A stretch of DNA of 64,000 nt, from positions 86,229 through 150,228 of the forward strand of contig NW_019775970.1 in assembly GCF_001039355.2 (NCBI RefSeq), given 5' to 3'. The DNA is from Lingula anatina. Its lineage: Eukaryota; Brachiopoda; Lingulata; Lingulida; Lingulidae. The notes under the pieces were generated by a model. It worked only from the letters and a program-made list of their open reading frames with translations. It was not told the origin of the DNA and ran no database searches. Positions 1 through 12,136 of the stretch are shown one piece after another; position 1 is the first letter of the stretch; every line of letters starts with the position of its first letter. Position numbers and translations under genes: made by a program.

Positions 1-81
1 TTATTTAAAGAGGCTCTCACCAATTTCGAGCACATCATTATTAGTCGGCTTTAAAAGAAAATATTAACACTAAAGGATTAC

Positions 82-153
82 CTTCACTCCATATGACGAA
101 TCAATGGTTAGAAAAACTACAAGCAGCAACAGTCCAAATTTGATGGAAAACAT
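82..153 (-). CDS. Signal-peptide exon of a secreted SCP-like EF-hand gene; rest lies off the left edge
   Basis: The ATG is at 153-151 and the exon runs 24 codons to a GTAATC donor at 81. It encodes MFSIKF, then a leucine/valine-rich core, then DSSYGVK, which reads as a signal peptide. The exon is nearly identical to the first exon of the intact minus-strand gene at 10,938-11,826, and it ends in phase 0 like every first exon of this family in the window. The EF-hand exon must lie to the left, outside the window, so intactness cannot be judged. It sits within segmental-duplication copy 1. A TATA-like stretch (541-548) lies upstream, as in the paralogous copy. What I see is the exon and donor; the protein assignment rests on paralogy. 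Confidence 0.7.
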
Positions 154-540
154 TTTACTGAATCTGGGTCACACGCTAACCTGTAATTTTAAAAACTGAA
201 ATAAAATGAATAACATCCTGTTGGGTATTCAAATACAATACAATATATTTAGATTATAAATAGACGCATATTATTTTCCAAATTCACATTTATCCATTTC
301 TAGAAGCTTTGTATTTGTAAAATTCCTTTAAGTGAACCTCTGCGATAAAGTGTCTCTAAGCTAATCAATGCTCCTTTACACAGATTACTTGCAGTAATGT
401 GATTGAGCAGCTAGCTATCTTGGCCCCTAACAGGGGCCCAAGATCCCCCAATGTAAACTATATTTACATGTAGAATACGAGAACACAAATTACTCTCTGA
501 TTTAACAGTCCACTGGTACAACTGTCTGAACCGACAAAGA

Positions 541-548
541 CTATATAA
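541..548 (-). promoter_or_regulatory. TATA-like motif upstream of the left-edge EF-hand exon
   Basis: The CTATATAAG block is about 390 bp upstream of the ATG at 153 on the minus strand, and it is conserved in the paralogous copy at 12,127-12,136. The conserved position is suggestive, but the distance to the ATG would require a long or spliced 5' UTR. Confidence 0.25.
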
Positions 549-3500
549 GAGTAAGAACGACTGAGAGCAAACTCAGAAACCCTGTCAGAAGGACAGGGGA
601 GCTACTGGCCGTTTCTCTGATTAGGCGATTAGTTATCAAACTTCGCCCTAAGAGGATAATTTGCAAAATAAAGAGATCCAAATAACGCATGCAATGGTTA
701 TTAAAATACTTAAAAGAGCCATGTGCTTTTTTTTGCTCTACTTATGGTTCAAATTCAGGAATCGCTATCTCGAAATAGACACTACATAATCTATAAGATG
801 CTAACAAGACATTTTGCTTTTCTTTGATAATACATACTTAAAGAAAAAAAAGCTATTTGAAAACAGTTCCATATTAAAGGACATTTATGTAGATAACAGA
901 ATGCTTTAATTGCAATAAAGTGTACAATAGTTAGGTCATACATGATTCATTCAAAATGAACAAGAATCCATAATAATTATTAAGAAACCTGTGGTTGTCT
1001 CACCGCCATAATCTGTCTAAAGTTTCGTGAAACATGTTGCTACAGCTAGTAATTGACTCTTGTAGCCCTTCCTATGTTTTAACCACTCGTGATACAATTT
1101 CATATAAATATGCAATCTAAAGTCAACTACCCATCCTTTTCTTCATATGGACACATGCTTAATTCTCTTCAAAATTAACCGAATTTAACGAATAAATATC
1201 ATCAAACTGTTTTGATTAGCAGTAAATTGCACCAATGCATTGTTTCAATTCTAAGTAGACATACTTGCAGTATTAGTACGTTTTCCGGAAATCATATTTC
1301 GTACCATATGATGATCCTATACTTGTAAAGATTATGCTCCGAACACGCTGGTGGTTTCTGATAAAACCCTTCTATTGTTCTTTGCAGAGCGATGCTTTTA
1401 TCCCATCACGAGTGCGTAGAGTATTTCTTTATTCTTTCCGTTATTGCGCATGCCCATTTTCCCAATAATTTTATTGGATAAAATTATGAATACGAAATGA
1501 GTGTTTACATATTTAGGTAAAGACAGGTAAAAGGAGCACAGACATTTAATGTTTATCTTATACTTTTGGTATTTCTTCCCGTTGCTTTCAGCGCATTTGG
1601 TATAACTAAGGTGAACTGCTACATTTATATATGTACGCCTTATATTTCTGCTGATTCAATCTTAATTATATTACGATTATTTCAGGTGTAATCTACCCCA
1701 TTGCGACTTTAATTCTGATCATTAATTCTGGGACAGGGTTTTCTATGTCTGTTAACATTTACTTAGCTGATAAGTTCGTCATGCGGGCTTTCAACGATAT
1801 GTTTTTCTCTATTTATTCTATACGCCATTATACTCATTTGATTGAAATGGAAACAAAGCAAAGCTTTATACTCATTTGTTTGAAATGGAAACAAGGGCAA
1901 AGCTTTGTAAATTATTTTTAGCCGTTATACTAAAGATGATTTTAGTTAAATGACATTCATTTCATTGGCTCGAAACATTTCTTTTATTGTAATATATGTT
2001 TTATAGTTGGTGTATTCATTTGACCACCACACTTTGAACACAGTGTACGATGCATTTAATTATAAGTATGATTAGGTAATAAAATACCGCCAGTCTCTGC
2101 CTTTGAGTCTGTATTCTACAGCAATAATATAAAATAAATAGTGCAACACCTTTGTTGCACCTAAAACATTCAAACAATGCAGTACTATGTGATCTCTCGT
2201 GGGTGGGAAAACAGCACTAAAAACAATTGCAATCGATCATCTTGCTTTACATTGTGCTTTACGAATTTGGTATGGATTCATTTCAAAACTCGATCACAAA
2301 TGTTTCGTATAGGTCCTTCTCATCCCATCAAGCTTTTATTTTCCATTGTCTGCCTTGTGTGCAGTATGTATTATAGCCATGTACAGCTCTAGCGCAAACG
2401 AAAAGTTTGCCATAACATTTATCATTGGCATTTTCTGTGATGAATGACTGCATGTTCAGTCAGGTAGAACTCAGACAGATGCTGCTGCAATTTATCGTTT
2501 CTTACTGTAAAACCTTTTCATTTTTTCAGCCACTCTCGGCAGAGATAGTGTGCCCGCTGCTAGGGTGTATAATTAGATTTATTGTACTCTTCACTGTTTA
2601 CAATGCCTAGGACGTGGCGGTGACGCGTCTGATAAGTTCCTTTGGCAGCGTTTGATCCCAGGCCCTGTTATTGTGGTGTGGTAGGAGTGCACGTCCTAGT
2701 AATGCAAGTCCAAGGACATGCATTGGCAGGAATGGCAGTCCTAGGGCATGCTAGGATTCAATGTCCGTAGGACGAAGGCTCCCAAGTAATACCAGTCTTA
2801 ATGGGACGTGCGTTCCTAAAATTTTGGTAACGCATGTCCTATATAGTTTACACCAAGAAATGGCATGAATAAATAGATATAGAGATATACTTGTTTTAAA
2901 TATATAATACATGTTTGCTGTATTTCATTAATATGGCTTTTTATTTTAATATTTTACGATGTTTTTTCCATAGGCAGTTTATATGCATATTAATGAAGTA
3001 ACAAAAACAATAACACTTCCATTTTTTCATATATTTTATGATGCGTATTTTTCTTCTGTTAAACGCTAATTTGTCCATGCGTCAACGCATCCATTTGGCC
3101 CCCCCCCCCCCCCCCCCGAGTGCACAATATGTATGAGCCTGTTTTATATATGGTACCATCCAAGACATCTTCTCGTTAAATGAGGGAAAATCTTTTTACT
3201 TAAAACAAGGGATCGCTGTTAGATTAATTTTTCGGTGTAGACTCGCAGAAATTGAAAAATAACTTCAAACTCAATGGAAACTTACTCTTGGATAGTATGG
3301 GCTAAGGATTTAAGACAAATCAAAACAGTTTAGAAAAATGCAATATATATTATACAATAAAATGTTCTGTGATATTCCTTGGTTATAATGGCGCTTTGAC
3401 GAAAAAAAACTGCTGTACTCTGTTAGTATAGTGTTCAAGGAGTATATAGACATTAAAAACACCAGACATTAAAAAAGGCCAAGACACATTTTCCTTTGAC

Positions 3501-3641
3501 AAGTAATACAGGGAAGGGGATGTAAGGTTATGGTAAAGGTAGGGCTCGTACCCATGGATGTAACTGCTCGATTTATCAATACCTCCTTAACATGTATGCT
3601 AACCACAACACAGACGAGCAGAAGTCGAAAACCATCTATTT

Positions 3642-3672
<31 letters not shown>

Positions 3673-3831
3673 CTTATCTATTTATTTATAAGGATAGGAT
3701 ACTTTTTTTAAATGGCTGGACTTACGTCACTGTCATAGTTGTAACAGGAATAAAAGTCTGTCAGTAATACATGTACAAGTCCCACCTACTATAATTATGA
3801 GCCAGGAACCCAGTCCTAGAAGAACTACTAT

Positions 3832-4470
3832 TCCTACAGACAACCATTACCAGGAACCGTGGTCCGCAGGACCTAGGTTCTTGGGGGACTTGGATTACTG
3901 TTACACCCCGGTTACGACCATGGTGTAATACCTAGAACCCCAACTGTTCATAAGTATAGGGCGGTTCTTAGCGAGCGTGGCGGGCGAGCGTAGCCGTTTG
4001 GATCCCTGAAGCTCAAAAAGTGTTGGCACGCTTCGAGTAGCCACCTCGCTCAGCAAATCTCTGGATCCGTGTAGTTACCTGTATTATTGCCTCCATAATA
4101 ATCCACCTAGACCTAGTAGAGCTACTATTCCCAAGTAATGGTAGTCCTACAGACAACCATTACCAGGAACCGTGGTCCGCAGGACCTAGGTTCTTGGGGG
4201 ACTTGGATTACTGTTACACCCCGGTTACGACCATGGTGTAATACCTAGAACCCCAACTGTTCATAATTATAGGGCGGTTCTTAGCGAGCGTGGCCGGCGA
4301 GCGTAGCCGTTTGGATCCCTGCAGCTGAAAGAAGTGTTGGCACGCTTCGCGTAGCCACCTCGCTCAGCAAATCTCTGGATCTGTGTAGTTCCCTGTATTA
4401 TTGCCTCCATAATAATCCACCCGAACCTGCCTTTTGTTTTCACATGTGGCGGCATGCGTTGTTTTCGCAT
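3832..4470. repeat. Tandem duplication, two units of period 313 bp
   Basis: The block containing GTTACGACCATGG, GCGAGCGTGG and CTCGCTCAGCAAATCTCTGG occurs twice; corresponding landmarks are at 3,901 and 4,214, and at 3,971 and 4,284. Single copies of the same unit occur at 8,796-9,067 and 15,605-15,890, so this is a dispersed repeat locally doubled in copy 1. The minus-strand frame of the second unit is open for 67 codons but is not recognisable. Confidence 0.8.
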
Positions 4471-5959
4471 GTCTGTTTGTATGAAAGTCGCATTTTAAGA
4501 GACCTTTTAAGCTCCTGTCACACTTATTCGAAATCAGCAGGAATCAAGCAGAACCAACCGGTATGACTAAATTCGTACCACATTCGGGAAGAAATTTCAA
4601 TTTGACCTAAATCCTTGTAAGAATACCGTTGGAATACTCAGATTGCGCTTGAATCCGCCTGGCATGATTCGTGCACATTTCGGATGTATTAGCCCTCAAA
4701 TGGAGCTCGAATGTAGTTGGAAAACTAGGAATATGAATTATGCTGTCAGAATGCAGTCAGACTATTTACAATACACTGCGAGTTGCATTCTGGTTCATTC
4801 TAGCAGGATTTGAAGTGTCTTTCGGTTCTCCCTCGAATGTGATCAGAATGTTTCGAATGCTGTCAGAATCTCGTGCGAACATTTAGCCAATCACAGCACA
4901 ACAATGGCATCGCACACAGACTCTGTGATAAGTGCTCAGCCCATTGTCAAGTAGTGTTAGTTCATGGTAACAAGCGTCTGACATGTGCAGAGAAGTTTAT
5001 TGTAATATATATTGTTCTTATTGGTACATTATTAAATCTAACTCTGTATCCAAGTAGTAACTATACTGTACCAAGTCAGGTTCTGATGATGTGCAGAGGT
5101 CATATATTCCAGAATAAGCCATTACCACTAATTTATAACTTTAATTTTGTTAATTTGTTATTCATGAAAGAGTTCATGAAAAAATATTTTTATTTGTTAA
5201 ATCGTGATCTTATTCTTTTTATATTCAAATAATTGAATAATGTGGGTAAAATTGGTCTTCCACTTCTTATTTGCATTTTTCCTCTACTACAAGATTATTT
5301 TGGAACAGTTGCAGCATTAAAATTTAAAATAAATAGCAATCTGAAAGAATAATTTTGCATTATTATTAAATGATTAATAGGAGTTTTGGATTAAGAGATT
5401 AGTTAAATACTGAGTATTATCAGTCAATTTATGTAGAATCTGATAATATGATTGAAAATACTGATTGAATTCTTGGCCTTGCACTGGGCAGTTTCACATT
5501 TGTGCCAAGTGCTTTTATTGGACTCCATTGTACAGTGTTACAAGTTCTTCAATTACCATGAAAGTTTTTAATCAGATTCTGTATGGTGGTGCTATCTGCT
5601 GGTGCTATCGGCAACGAATTAGTTTGCCTTTGTTTCTGAGTGAATCTACCGTTTTAAATCACTATTTCTGAAAATATGAGCGTTTTGCTGAGGGTAGGCT
5701 AGGCAATACACGGCAAACTTCTTAGTACGTGTGTACAACAGAATTTTTATTAAAAATCCTAGTGATATTTGGTCAGGAGTTGCTTGAAGCATAGCACAGC
5801 GTTGCTGTCTATCGGCATCAGGCCGTTAGTTTGTCAATTATCACGAATTACCCACGAATCGCGAACCCATTCATTTTCCTATAGCAATCTAGCAACTCAT
5901 TAAAAGTGCACGCAAGCGCAGTGGGTTAAGCGTGACGTCATGCAGTGCATTTCTGGGGA

Positions 5960-6115
5960 TGAGTTTCGCAGTATTGTCGGGATGAACATTATCGGTCACG
6001 CGTATCCCCTATTCGACATGTTACCAATCCCATGTCACCTTCATTTTTAAAAGCAAAAATTTGTACCACTGGATATAAACATCAAACTACATTTAATACA
6101 GTCCATAAGACAAAA
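5960..6115 (-). promoter_or_regulatory. EF-hand upstream module, copy 1
   Basis: On the minus strand it reads ACATGTCGAATAGGGGA, then ACGCGTGAC and GATAATGTTCATC. This is the consensus also present near 9,580, 20,400, 42,030, 52,240, 54,960 and 56,540. No EF-hand exon lies directly downstream within 4 kb, so this may be a stranded copy. Confidence 0.5.
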
Positions 6116-6639
6116 TAGGACATCCTCTTGTCAAACATTTTAAAATTGTTAATTGTCTCTTTTCTGATAGATAGATAGGTGAACAGACAAATAGACAGAC
6201 ATACAGACACAGGCAGTCACACACTAGCAGATGTCTTACTTAATGATCTGCCCAAGTAGTTTTGATAACCTCGCTTGATAGGGCAACACTAATTTTCTGA
6301 GTGATTCACGCGATTTCTCATCGCTACCAGAGTCCTAGTTAAACAAACCCGTCATATTGGACTTCCTTGGGGCTTAATATAATAAGTTTATTTATATACA
6401 GCAAGCAAAAGGTTAAAGGTGTCTATGACCTTGAGAAGAAAACGTATCACCACCTTAAAACATTTACATAAAATAAAGGGTACACAAAAGAGCAAAACGA
6501 GTTCGAAATTAAATAAAAGAAACCAAACAAAAGTTTGATAAATGCAATGTGGAAATGATAAATGATATGCAATGAAAACTAATAAAAGTTCCAAAATAAA
6601 ACAAAGCCAACTTAAATTAATATGTAAATATCCAACTTT

Positions 6640-7160
6640 ATTTGATATAGGCCATCAACTGACAAGGAAAATTATTATGCTGTCAGGCTTGTGAAAGACA
6701 TCGACAGCTAAATTTAAAAAACCTTACGCTAGTGAATATTAAAATGTCCATGTCTTCTTTATTATGTCTTTTTTTGTCTTTTATGCAATTCAGTTACACG
6801 CAAAACAAATTTCTTCGAATACATTCATGGATATTTTGAAGGGTCAGAAGAGGACACTAGGGATATTGAACTAGATGGATTAATTATAAAAGACCTATTA
6901 GTTACACGAGTTATGTATATAGATATGCTAGTGTAGACACTATAATCAGCGGAAATACTCGTCCAGCTTACACTTGCATTCTTTATTTTATCCAGCAGTT
7001 CGGGAATTTTGCTGACATACACAAGAAAATGGCATGCTTTCATCATAAACACGTGAGAAAATAAGCAACTATACGTCATGTTTATTAATTTAAAGCTTTT
7101 TGTGTTGTCAAGACATTTGATCGCAATGTGAAAAACACAACGATGAAAATGTTTGCACAC
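6640..7160. repeat. Dispersed repeat, paralogous to 9,880-10,430
   Basis: It shares long blocks with 9,880-10,430 (for example around GACATCGACAGCT, and the ends carrying TCGCAATGTGAAAAACACAACG). The minus strand has a frame with SISADYSVYTS conserved in both copies; see findings. No known domain was recognised. Confidence 0.6.
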
Positions 7161-7416
7161 GTGAGAACATTTAGAATACAGTCATAGTGCAGTTAGAATA
7201 CTGTTCAAATGCCATTCGATAAATTTCCTCTTGGAATGCACTTCAAAAGTTTTTGCATGACAAAACATTCGAGCCGGCCACAAGAATGGGTAAAAATATT
7301 TAGAATGCACTCAGAATTTTTAAAATGTTTTAAGAATGCTATTCGAATATCCTGGAATGCACAAAGAATTGTATTTCCGACGCCATTCTTAATCATTCCG
7401 CCTCTAGTGTGACGGG

Positions 7417-7785
7417 AATTTTATACTCCGCCAGAATGTTTCGAATGTGCCTCGGATGAGCTGAAATATTAATTTTGCCAGCAATCGAACTACACTAGAG
7501 CGCCCTTCAAAGTATATTCTAAATATTCTTACTGCCCTCTTACAGCATTATAAATATTCTTAGTTTTCCAACTACATTCGAACTGCTTTTGAGAGCTACA
7601 CAGTCGAAAATGCACTCATCATTTCAGGCGAATTCAAGCGCATTCTGAGTATTCCAACGGTACTCTTACAATAATTAAGGTCAATTTGAAAATTTTACCC
7701 CGGATGTGGTTCGAATTCTAAAAATTCTTCGTTCTGGCTCATTCTTCTTCATTCCTGTTGATTCCGAATAAGTGTGACGGGGGTA
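7417..7785. mobile_element. Solo terminal piece of the CCCGTCACAC transposon family
   Basis: The right boundary, TTCCGAATAAGTGTGACGG near 7,785, is the inverted form of the left end at 4,512. The intervening ~370 bp has the same ATTCGAA-rich subterminal composition. It directly abuts the right end of the neighbouring element, so it looks like a fragment of a second copy in inverted orientation. Confidence 0.5.
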
Positions 7786-8260
7786 TAAAGACAGATAAAA
7801 AGGCGCAGATATTTCATGCTCCTCTCTTATTTTTTGTATTTCTTTCCGTTGCTTTCAGCGCATTTGGTTTAACTAAGGTGAACGGCTATATTTATATGTA
7901 CACTCTACTATATATTTCTGCTGATTCAATCTTTATTATATTACGATTATTTCAGGTGTAAGCTACCCTATTGCGACTTTGATTCTGATCATTAATCCTG
8001 GGACGGGTTTTTCTATGTATGTTTGTATTTACAGCAAGATAAGTTTGTCATGCGGGCTTCCAAGAATATGTTTTTTCTTTGTTTTTATTTTATACGCCAT
8101 TTTACTCATCACAGCAGTTAACTGTGTGTAGCATCCAGTATAACAACACACAAATACATGGCTATATGTACAACTCAGAGATCCAACTGCAATTTATCGT
8201 TTCTTCCTGTAAAGCCTTTTCCTTTTTTCAGCCACTCTCGACAGAGTTAGTATCATGTGC
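7786..8260. repeat. Third, shortened copy of part of the segmental duplication
   Basis: It matches 1,500-1,830 joined to about 2,490-2,560 (and 13,120-13,400 joined to about 14,070-14,130), with the middle missing. It includes a conserved hydrophobic frame ending in FSAFGLTK followed by GTGAAC; see findings. The stretch 8,261-8,490 holds nothing I can identify. Confidence 0.6.
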
Positions 8261-8489
8261 TTTCATTAGTAAATGATTACATCACAGAAGTAAATTACTA
8301 TGAATAGTGATTTTCATTCCAGATGCCATAACTAACATGATTAGTAGTTCAGAAAATACACACTAGCGGTTGAGATATCCATATTTTATACCACCTATTT
8401 ACATTTATTACATGTACCCCCTCAAACCCCTTGTTTCACTGTTATTTCCACAGAGGTAAAAAATTACAATTAAATTGAAATGACAACAC

Positions 8490-8690
8490 CAAATGTCACC
8501 AAATTACACACATTTAGCATTAGGGTATGCTGGTTAAAGGCCCTTTGTCTAATAGCAACAAGCCTGTCTGCAACAAGGGTAACAATTCTGTTTTATGGGG
8601 TATTGTCCCATTCTTCCTAAAAAGCTTTGGGGTTGATCCAGATTTTAGGAATTTGGTTCCCCTTTGCATTGCTGTTCGACCATAAGATAC
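8490..8690 (-). pseudogene. Degraded fragment, possibly Tc1/mariner-like transposase C-terminus
   Basis: One minus-strand frame reads PKAF, stop, EEWDNTP, stop, NRIVTLVADRLVAIRQRAF. The EEWDNxP pattern followed by an I-x-x-L-V segment resembles the C-terminal helix region of Tc1/mariner transposases. At least two in-frame stops are present and no DDE motif or ends can be seen. The call rests only on this short resemblance. Confidence 0.3.
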
Positions 8691-8795
8691 TTTTGATACA
8701 GACTATATCCCTCAATGTGTAATTCCATTTAGCTTTACTTACCAGATGTCTTTGTTTTTTTAGTAGTATGCACAACTAAAACAGAAAGGCGCTTG

Positions 8796-9300
8796 ACACT
8801 AGGCCCCGGTTACGGTTGCGCCGTAATACCTAGAACCACAACTGTTCATTATTATAGGGCAGTCTTCGGCGAGCTTGGCCGGCGAGCGTAACCGTTTGGA
8901 TCCCTGCAGCTCATAGAAGTGCTCACTCAGCAAATATATGCAGCCGTGCAGTTCCCTGTAGTATGGCCTCCTTAATATTCCACCCGAACCTGCCTTTTGT
9001 CTCCACATGTGGCGGCACGCGTCTTTCTCGCATGTCCGTTTGTAGGAAAGTCGCATTTTAAGAGACCTATTGTGAACGATGCTGCTTGCTTACTATCAGT
9101 ACGTATTCAATTACTAAATTTGCTTTTTTATTTCACACACATGGAGGTAAACTTTTCTCAATGATCACGTTTTTATTCATCAACGTTTGTCCGCGGTTTG
9201 ACTCTTTTATTATTATATGCAACTAATCTATTAATTGTAATGTAACTACACCTTCGTCCTAACCCAGGAATAGGATGCTTGGACAAAAAACGTCCATTCA
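8796..9300. repeat. Partial third copy of the duplicated backbone, lacking the MITE
   Basis: 8,796-9,067 matches 15,620-15,890, and 9,068-9,300 matches 16,506-16,770. In the latter locus the two halves are separated by the CCCGTCACAC element at 15,902-16,505. This copy therefore represents the unoccupied site. Confidence 0.7.
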
Positions 9301-9579
9301 ACTGGCTTAGGCCTAAGGCGTGATGCTGCTTTCAAGGTGTTAATCTCATCGGAGGAAACGCCTACAATGAACCCTCTACCAGAAGCACCCCTAGCTGAAA
9401 CAATTGCTTTTAAATAGCCAAATGATAAATGATTTCATTGAACTTCATTGATCGAAAGTTTTCAAGTGATAAAAAACCAAGCTGTCTGCTAATTAAAACA
9501 AGCGTACGTGTATTAATAATGATGTATTGTGTCATGCTTTTTTTTTTTCAGTGAGAGAAGCGTATTTTAATACCATCAT

Positions 9580-9760
9580 TTCGCATTATTGTCCAGATGA
9601 ACATTATCAGTCACGCGTGTCCCCAATTCGATATGTTGCCAATCCCATGTCACCTTCATTTAAAAAAACAAACATTTGTACCACTGGATGTAAACATCAA
9701 ACTGCAATTAATACAGATTATAAGACAAAATAGAACATCCTGCTTTCAAACATTGTAAAG
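9580..9760 (-). promoter_or_regulatory. EF-hand upstream module, copy 2
   Basis: On the minus strand it carries ACATATCGAATTGGGGA, ACGCGTGACTGATAATGTTCATC and the adjoining ATGTTTACATCCAGTGG block of the module. Its left-hand extension into the GATA microsatellite at 9,790-9,815 is the same sequence into which the 19-kb element at 22,991 inserted. It serves here as an unoccupied comparison site. Confidence 0.5.
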
Positions 9761-9879
9761 TCGTTAAAGCAAATTGTCTCTTTTGTTGTAGATAGATAGA
9801 TAGATAGATAGATAGATGAAGATTTTATTATTCGCAAAGAATGATTCACAGAGCTCTGTCACCCATCTTCTTAAAATGT

Positions 9880-10430
9880 AAACATCAAACTTTATTTCAT
9901 AAAGGATAGGATACCAAGTGACAAAAAAAGCTCATTATTCTGTCAGGGTTGTGAAGGACATCGACAGCTGAATTTAAAAAAGTTATCTTCAGCCAGAAGC
10001 CAGTGAACATTTAAATGTCCATGTCTTCTCTATCATGACTTCTTTCCTTGCATGTAAATGCAGGACAATTACACGCAAAACAAATTTCTTCGAATACATT
10101 CATGGATATTTTGAAAGGTCAGAAGACACTAAGGATATTGAAGTAGATGGATTAACTATAAAAGACATGTTAGATACACGAGTAATATATATGCATATAC
10201 TAGTGTAGACACTATAATCAGCAGATATACTCGACCAGCGTACATTTGCATTCTTTATTTGATCGAGCAGTTTGGGAATTTGCTGACATATATTTAAAGA
10301 AAATGACATGCATTCCTAATAAACAAGTTTTGTGAGAAAATAAGCAACTTTACGTCGTGTTTATTAATTCAAAGCTTTTTGTGTTGTCAAGACAGTCGAT
10401 CGCAATGTGAAAAACACAACGATGAAAATG
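9880..10430. repeat. Dispersed repeat, paralogous to 6,640-7,160
   Basis: The same blocks occur as at 6,640-7,160 in the same orientation. It lies in the 3' flank of the minus-strand EF-hand gene at 10,938. The remaining 10,431-10,937 holds its 3' flank, part of which recurs beside the pseudogene at 19,638. Confidence 0.6.
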
Positions 10431-10937
10431 TTTGGACGTTAACATTTAGGCAACATGTTTCCTCTTTTGCTCTCTCATTTAAAATATTTCTCAATGAAAA
10501 TAAATAGTTCAAAGATAAAAGAATGGAATCAATTTTTTTAAATACCCAGTACCCTAAATATGAGTCAAAGCACTTTGAATGCTTGAGGCACACCCTTTCG
10601 AAAAAGCCCTATAGGACCATATAAGATCCAATACGTTTCTATAGGAAATTGGCGTTTGATACTTCGAAGGTCGCATTGAAACAAACCTTGAAAACGGGTA
10701 TTGTGATCCGATCCACCGGTAATTTCAGGATCATTCGGTGCAGAGTCTGGTAGTTGGGTATGCCTGAAGCTTTTACTTGAAGAATTTAAGTTGGATGAAA
10801 AATGATACATTTCTAAAGGGGTTACGTTTTTAAATAAAAAAATAGCGACAGGGAAGAATACAGTGTGAAATATTAGAAAAGTCATCCCTAAACCAAAATT
10901 AAATGGATATCCATTGACATCCTTTTTTGTCAAATTC

Positions 10938-11826
10938 TTACCAATCTCGAGAGCCGAAAATATATGCAGCAGAGTTGGCTGCTTGGTCGTAAACAAAACG
11001 ATATATTCCATAGGTGAACTCCTTAGCATTAATGACGTTATCACCATCCCTGTCAATGGCATGGAAAACGGCCCTATTATTCGCCGTGTTGCGATATATA
11101 TCAAGGAATTTAGAGTACTCACTTAGCGTTAAGTCCTCGCTGCAGTCGAGGTCAACAATATGGAAAAAACCCATAGCCCATTCGAAGACTCCATGTATAT
11201 CACTGGTAGAGCCGGAAACCTTTTCAATAGACTGAACCCAATCCTCAAATGAAATAGACGTCTTAAAGTTGGTGTATTCATTCGACCACCAGGTCTTATA
11301 GGCCATGGTCACTACACCATAGACTGCCTTAACTCTCCAGGATGGCAGTGCAGCTCGCCCTGTCGACAAATCAATGTACTCCTCCTTCGTTACATTGCCG
11401 TCCTTATTGACGTCACAGATGTCAAAGAATTTTTTGAATTTCTTAAGCCAATACGGAGTAAAATCTTTGTTATCCTCTGCAACCTGGATGAAAATTCCAT
11501 TTCAAATTGAAGTGATCACTAAAATTCCTGCTACTAAAAGGCTACATTAAAGCTCATATCAAATAAATTAAAATCACAAAATGTTTGTCATATAATTTTG
11601 ATTGCAACATTATTCTACATTCTAGTCTCTCTGTGTATTGGAATATATGATAACCTCAACCGTTATTATAGGCTTTTGTTATTTAAAGAGGCTCCTTCCA
11701 ATTTCGAGCACATTTTAGTCGGGTTTCAAAGAAAATTATAAGACTAAAAATAATATTCACCCCATATGACGAATCAAAGGATAGAACAACTGCAAGCAGC
11801 AACAGTCGAAATTTGATGGAAAACAT
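10938..11826 (-). CDS. Secreted SCP-like EF-hand calcium-binding protein (two exons)
   Basis: Exon 1 is 11,826-11,761 (MFSIKF..., a 22-residue signal peptide) and exon 2 is 11,483-10,938 after a TCATCCAG acceptor, giving about 203 residues with TAA after SRDW. Exon 2 begins VAEDNKDFTPYW. It has EF loop 1 DVNKDGNVTKEE, a degenerate second site around WWSNEYTNFK, loop 3 DLDCSEDLTLSE and loop 4 DRDGDNVINAKE, the spacing typical of sarcoplasmic calcium-binding proteins. The signal peptide implies secretion or an organelle lumen, unlike classical cytosolic SCPs. The usual donor of the family (GTGAAG followed by GTAATC) is destroyed here; an upstream GTGAAT would keep the frame. The 3' neighbour is paralogous repeat and the 5' side is segmental-duplication copy 2. 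Family membership is secure; the splice donor is inferred. Confidence 0.75.
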
Positions 11827-12126
11827 TTTTATTGAATCTGGGATACACGCTAACCTGTAATTTAGAAAACAGAAATAAAATGAATAACACACACAAAATA
11901 CAAATACAATACAATATATATAAATTATAAATAAACACAGAATACTTTCCAAATTCACATTTATCCACACAGATTCACGCAGATCACACAGGTTACTTGC
12001 AAAAACATGTGATTGAGCAGCTAGCTACCTTGGCCCCTAACAGGGACCCAGGATCCTCCAATGTAAACTATATTTATAATATGAGTACACAAACCACTGG
12101 TGCAGCTGAAATCGGAGCCGACAAAG

Positions 12127-12136
12127 ACTATATAAG
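12127..12136 (-). promoter_or_regulatory. TATA-like motif upstream of the EF-hand gene at 10,938
   Basis: TATATAG on the minus strand, about 300 bp before the ATG, conserved in the paralogous copy at 541. The distance implies a long or spliced 5' UTR if functional. Confidence 0.25.

Larger units (their letters stand above)
1..4512. repeat. Segmental duplication, copy 1
   Basis: This stretch matches 11,678-15,901 in direct orientation and order, with scattered substitutions and small indels. Shared landmarks are the EF-hand first exon, the TATA-like motif, a poly-C run (3,099-3,117 here, 14,844-14,860 there) and a TTTA microsatellite (3,639-3,690). Copy 1 differs in having a 313-bp tandem duplication at 3,832-4,470. 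Copy 2 differs in having a TA-repeat plus transposon-end insertion at 14,448-14,583. Apart from the first exon I see no convincing gene here; the open frames at 2,177-2,610 show no family resemblance. Confidence 0.8.
4512..7416. mobile_element. TIR DNA transposon (CCCGTCACAC-type ends), interrupted by a 2.3-kb insertion
   Basis: The left end CTCCTGTCACACTTATTCG at 4,512 and the right end CTAGTGTGACGGG finishing at 7,416 are inverted. The arms are rich in ATTCGAATG/CATTCGAA subterminal motifs. The short form of the element is at 15,902-16,505. Here the arms are separated by about 2.28 kb (4,882-7,164) not present in the short copy. Within that insert I see one copy of the EF-hand upstream module (minus, near 5,960-6,110) and a stretch (6,640-7,160) paralogous to 9,880-10,430. 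No transposase is recognisable. The superfamily is undetermined. Confidence 0.6.

Noticed and set aside
740-770. Box-B-like GGTTCAAATTC as a tRNA gene
   Set aside because: No matching box A or cloverleaf arms around it.
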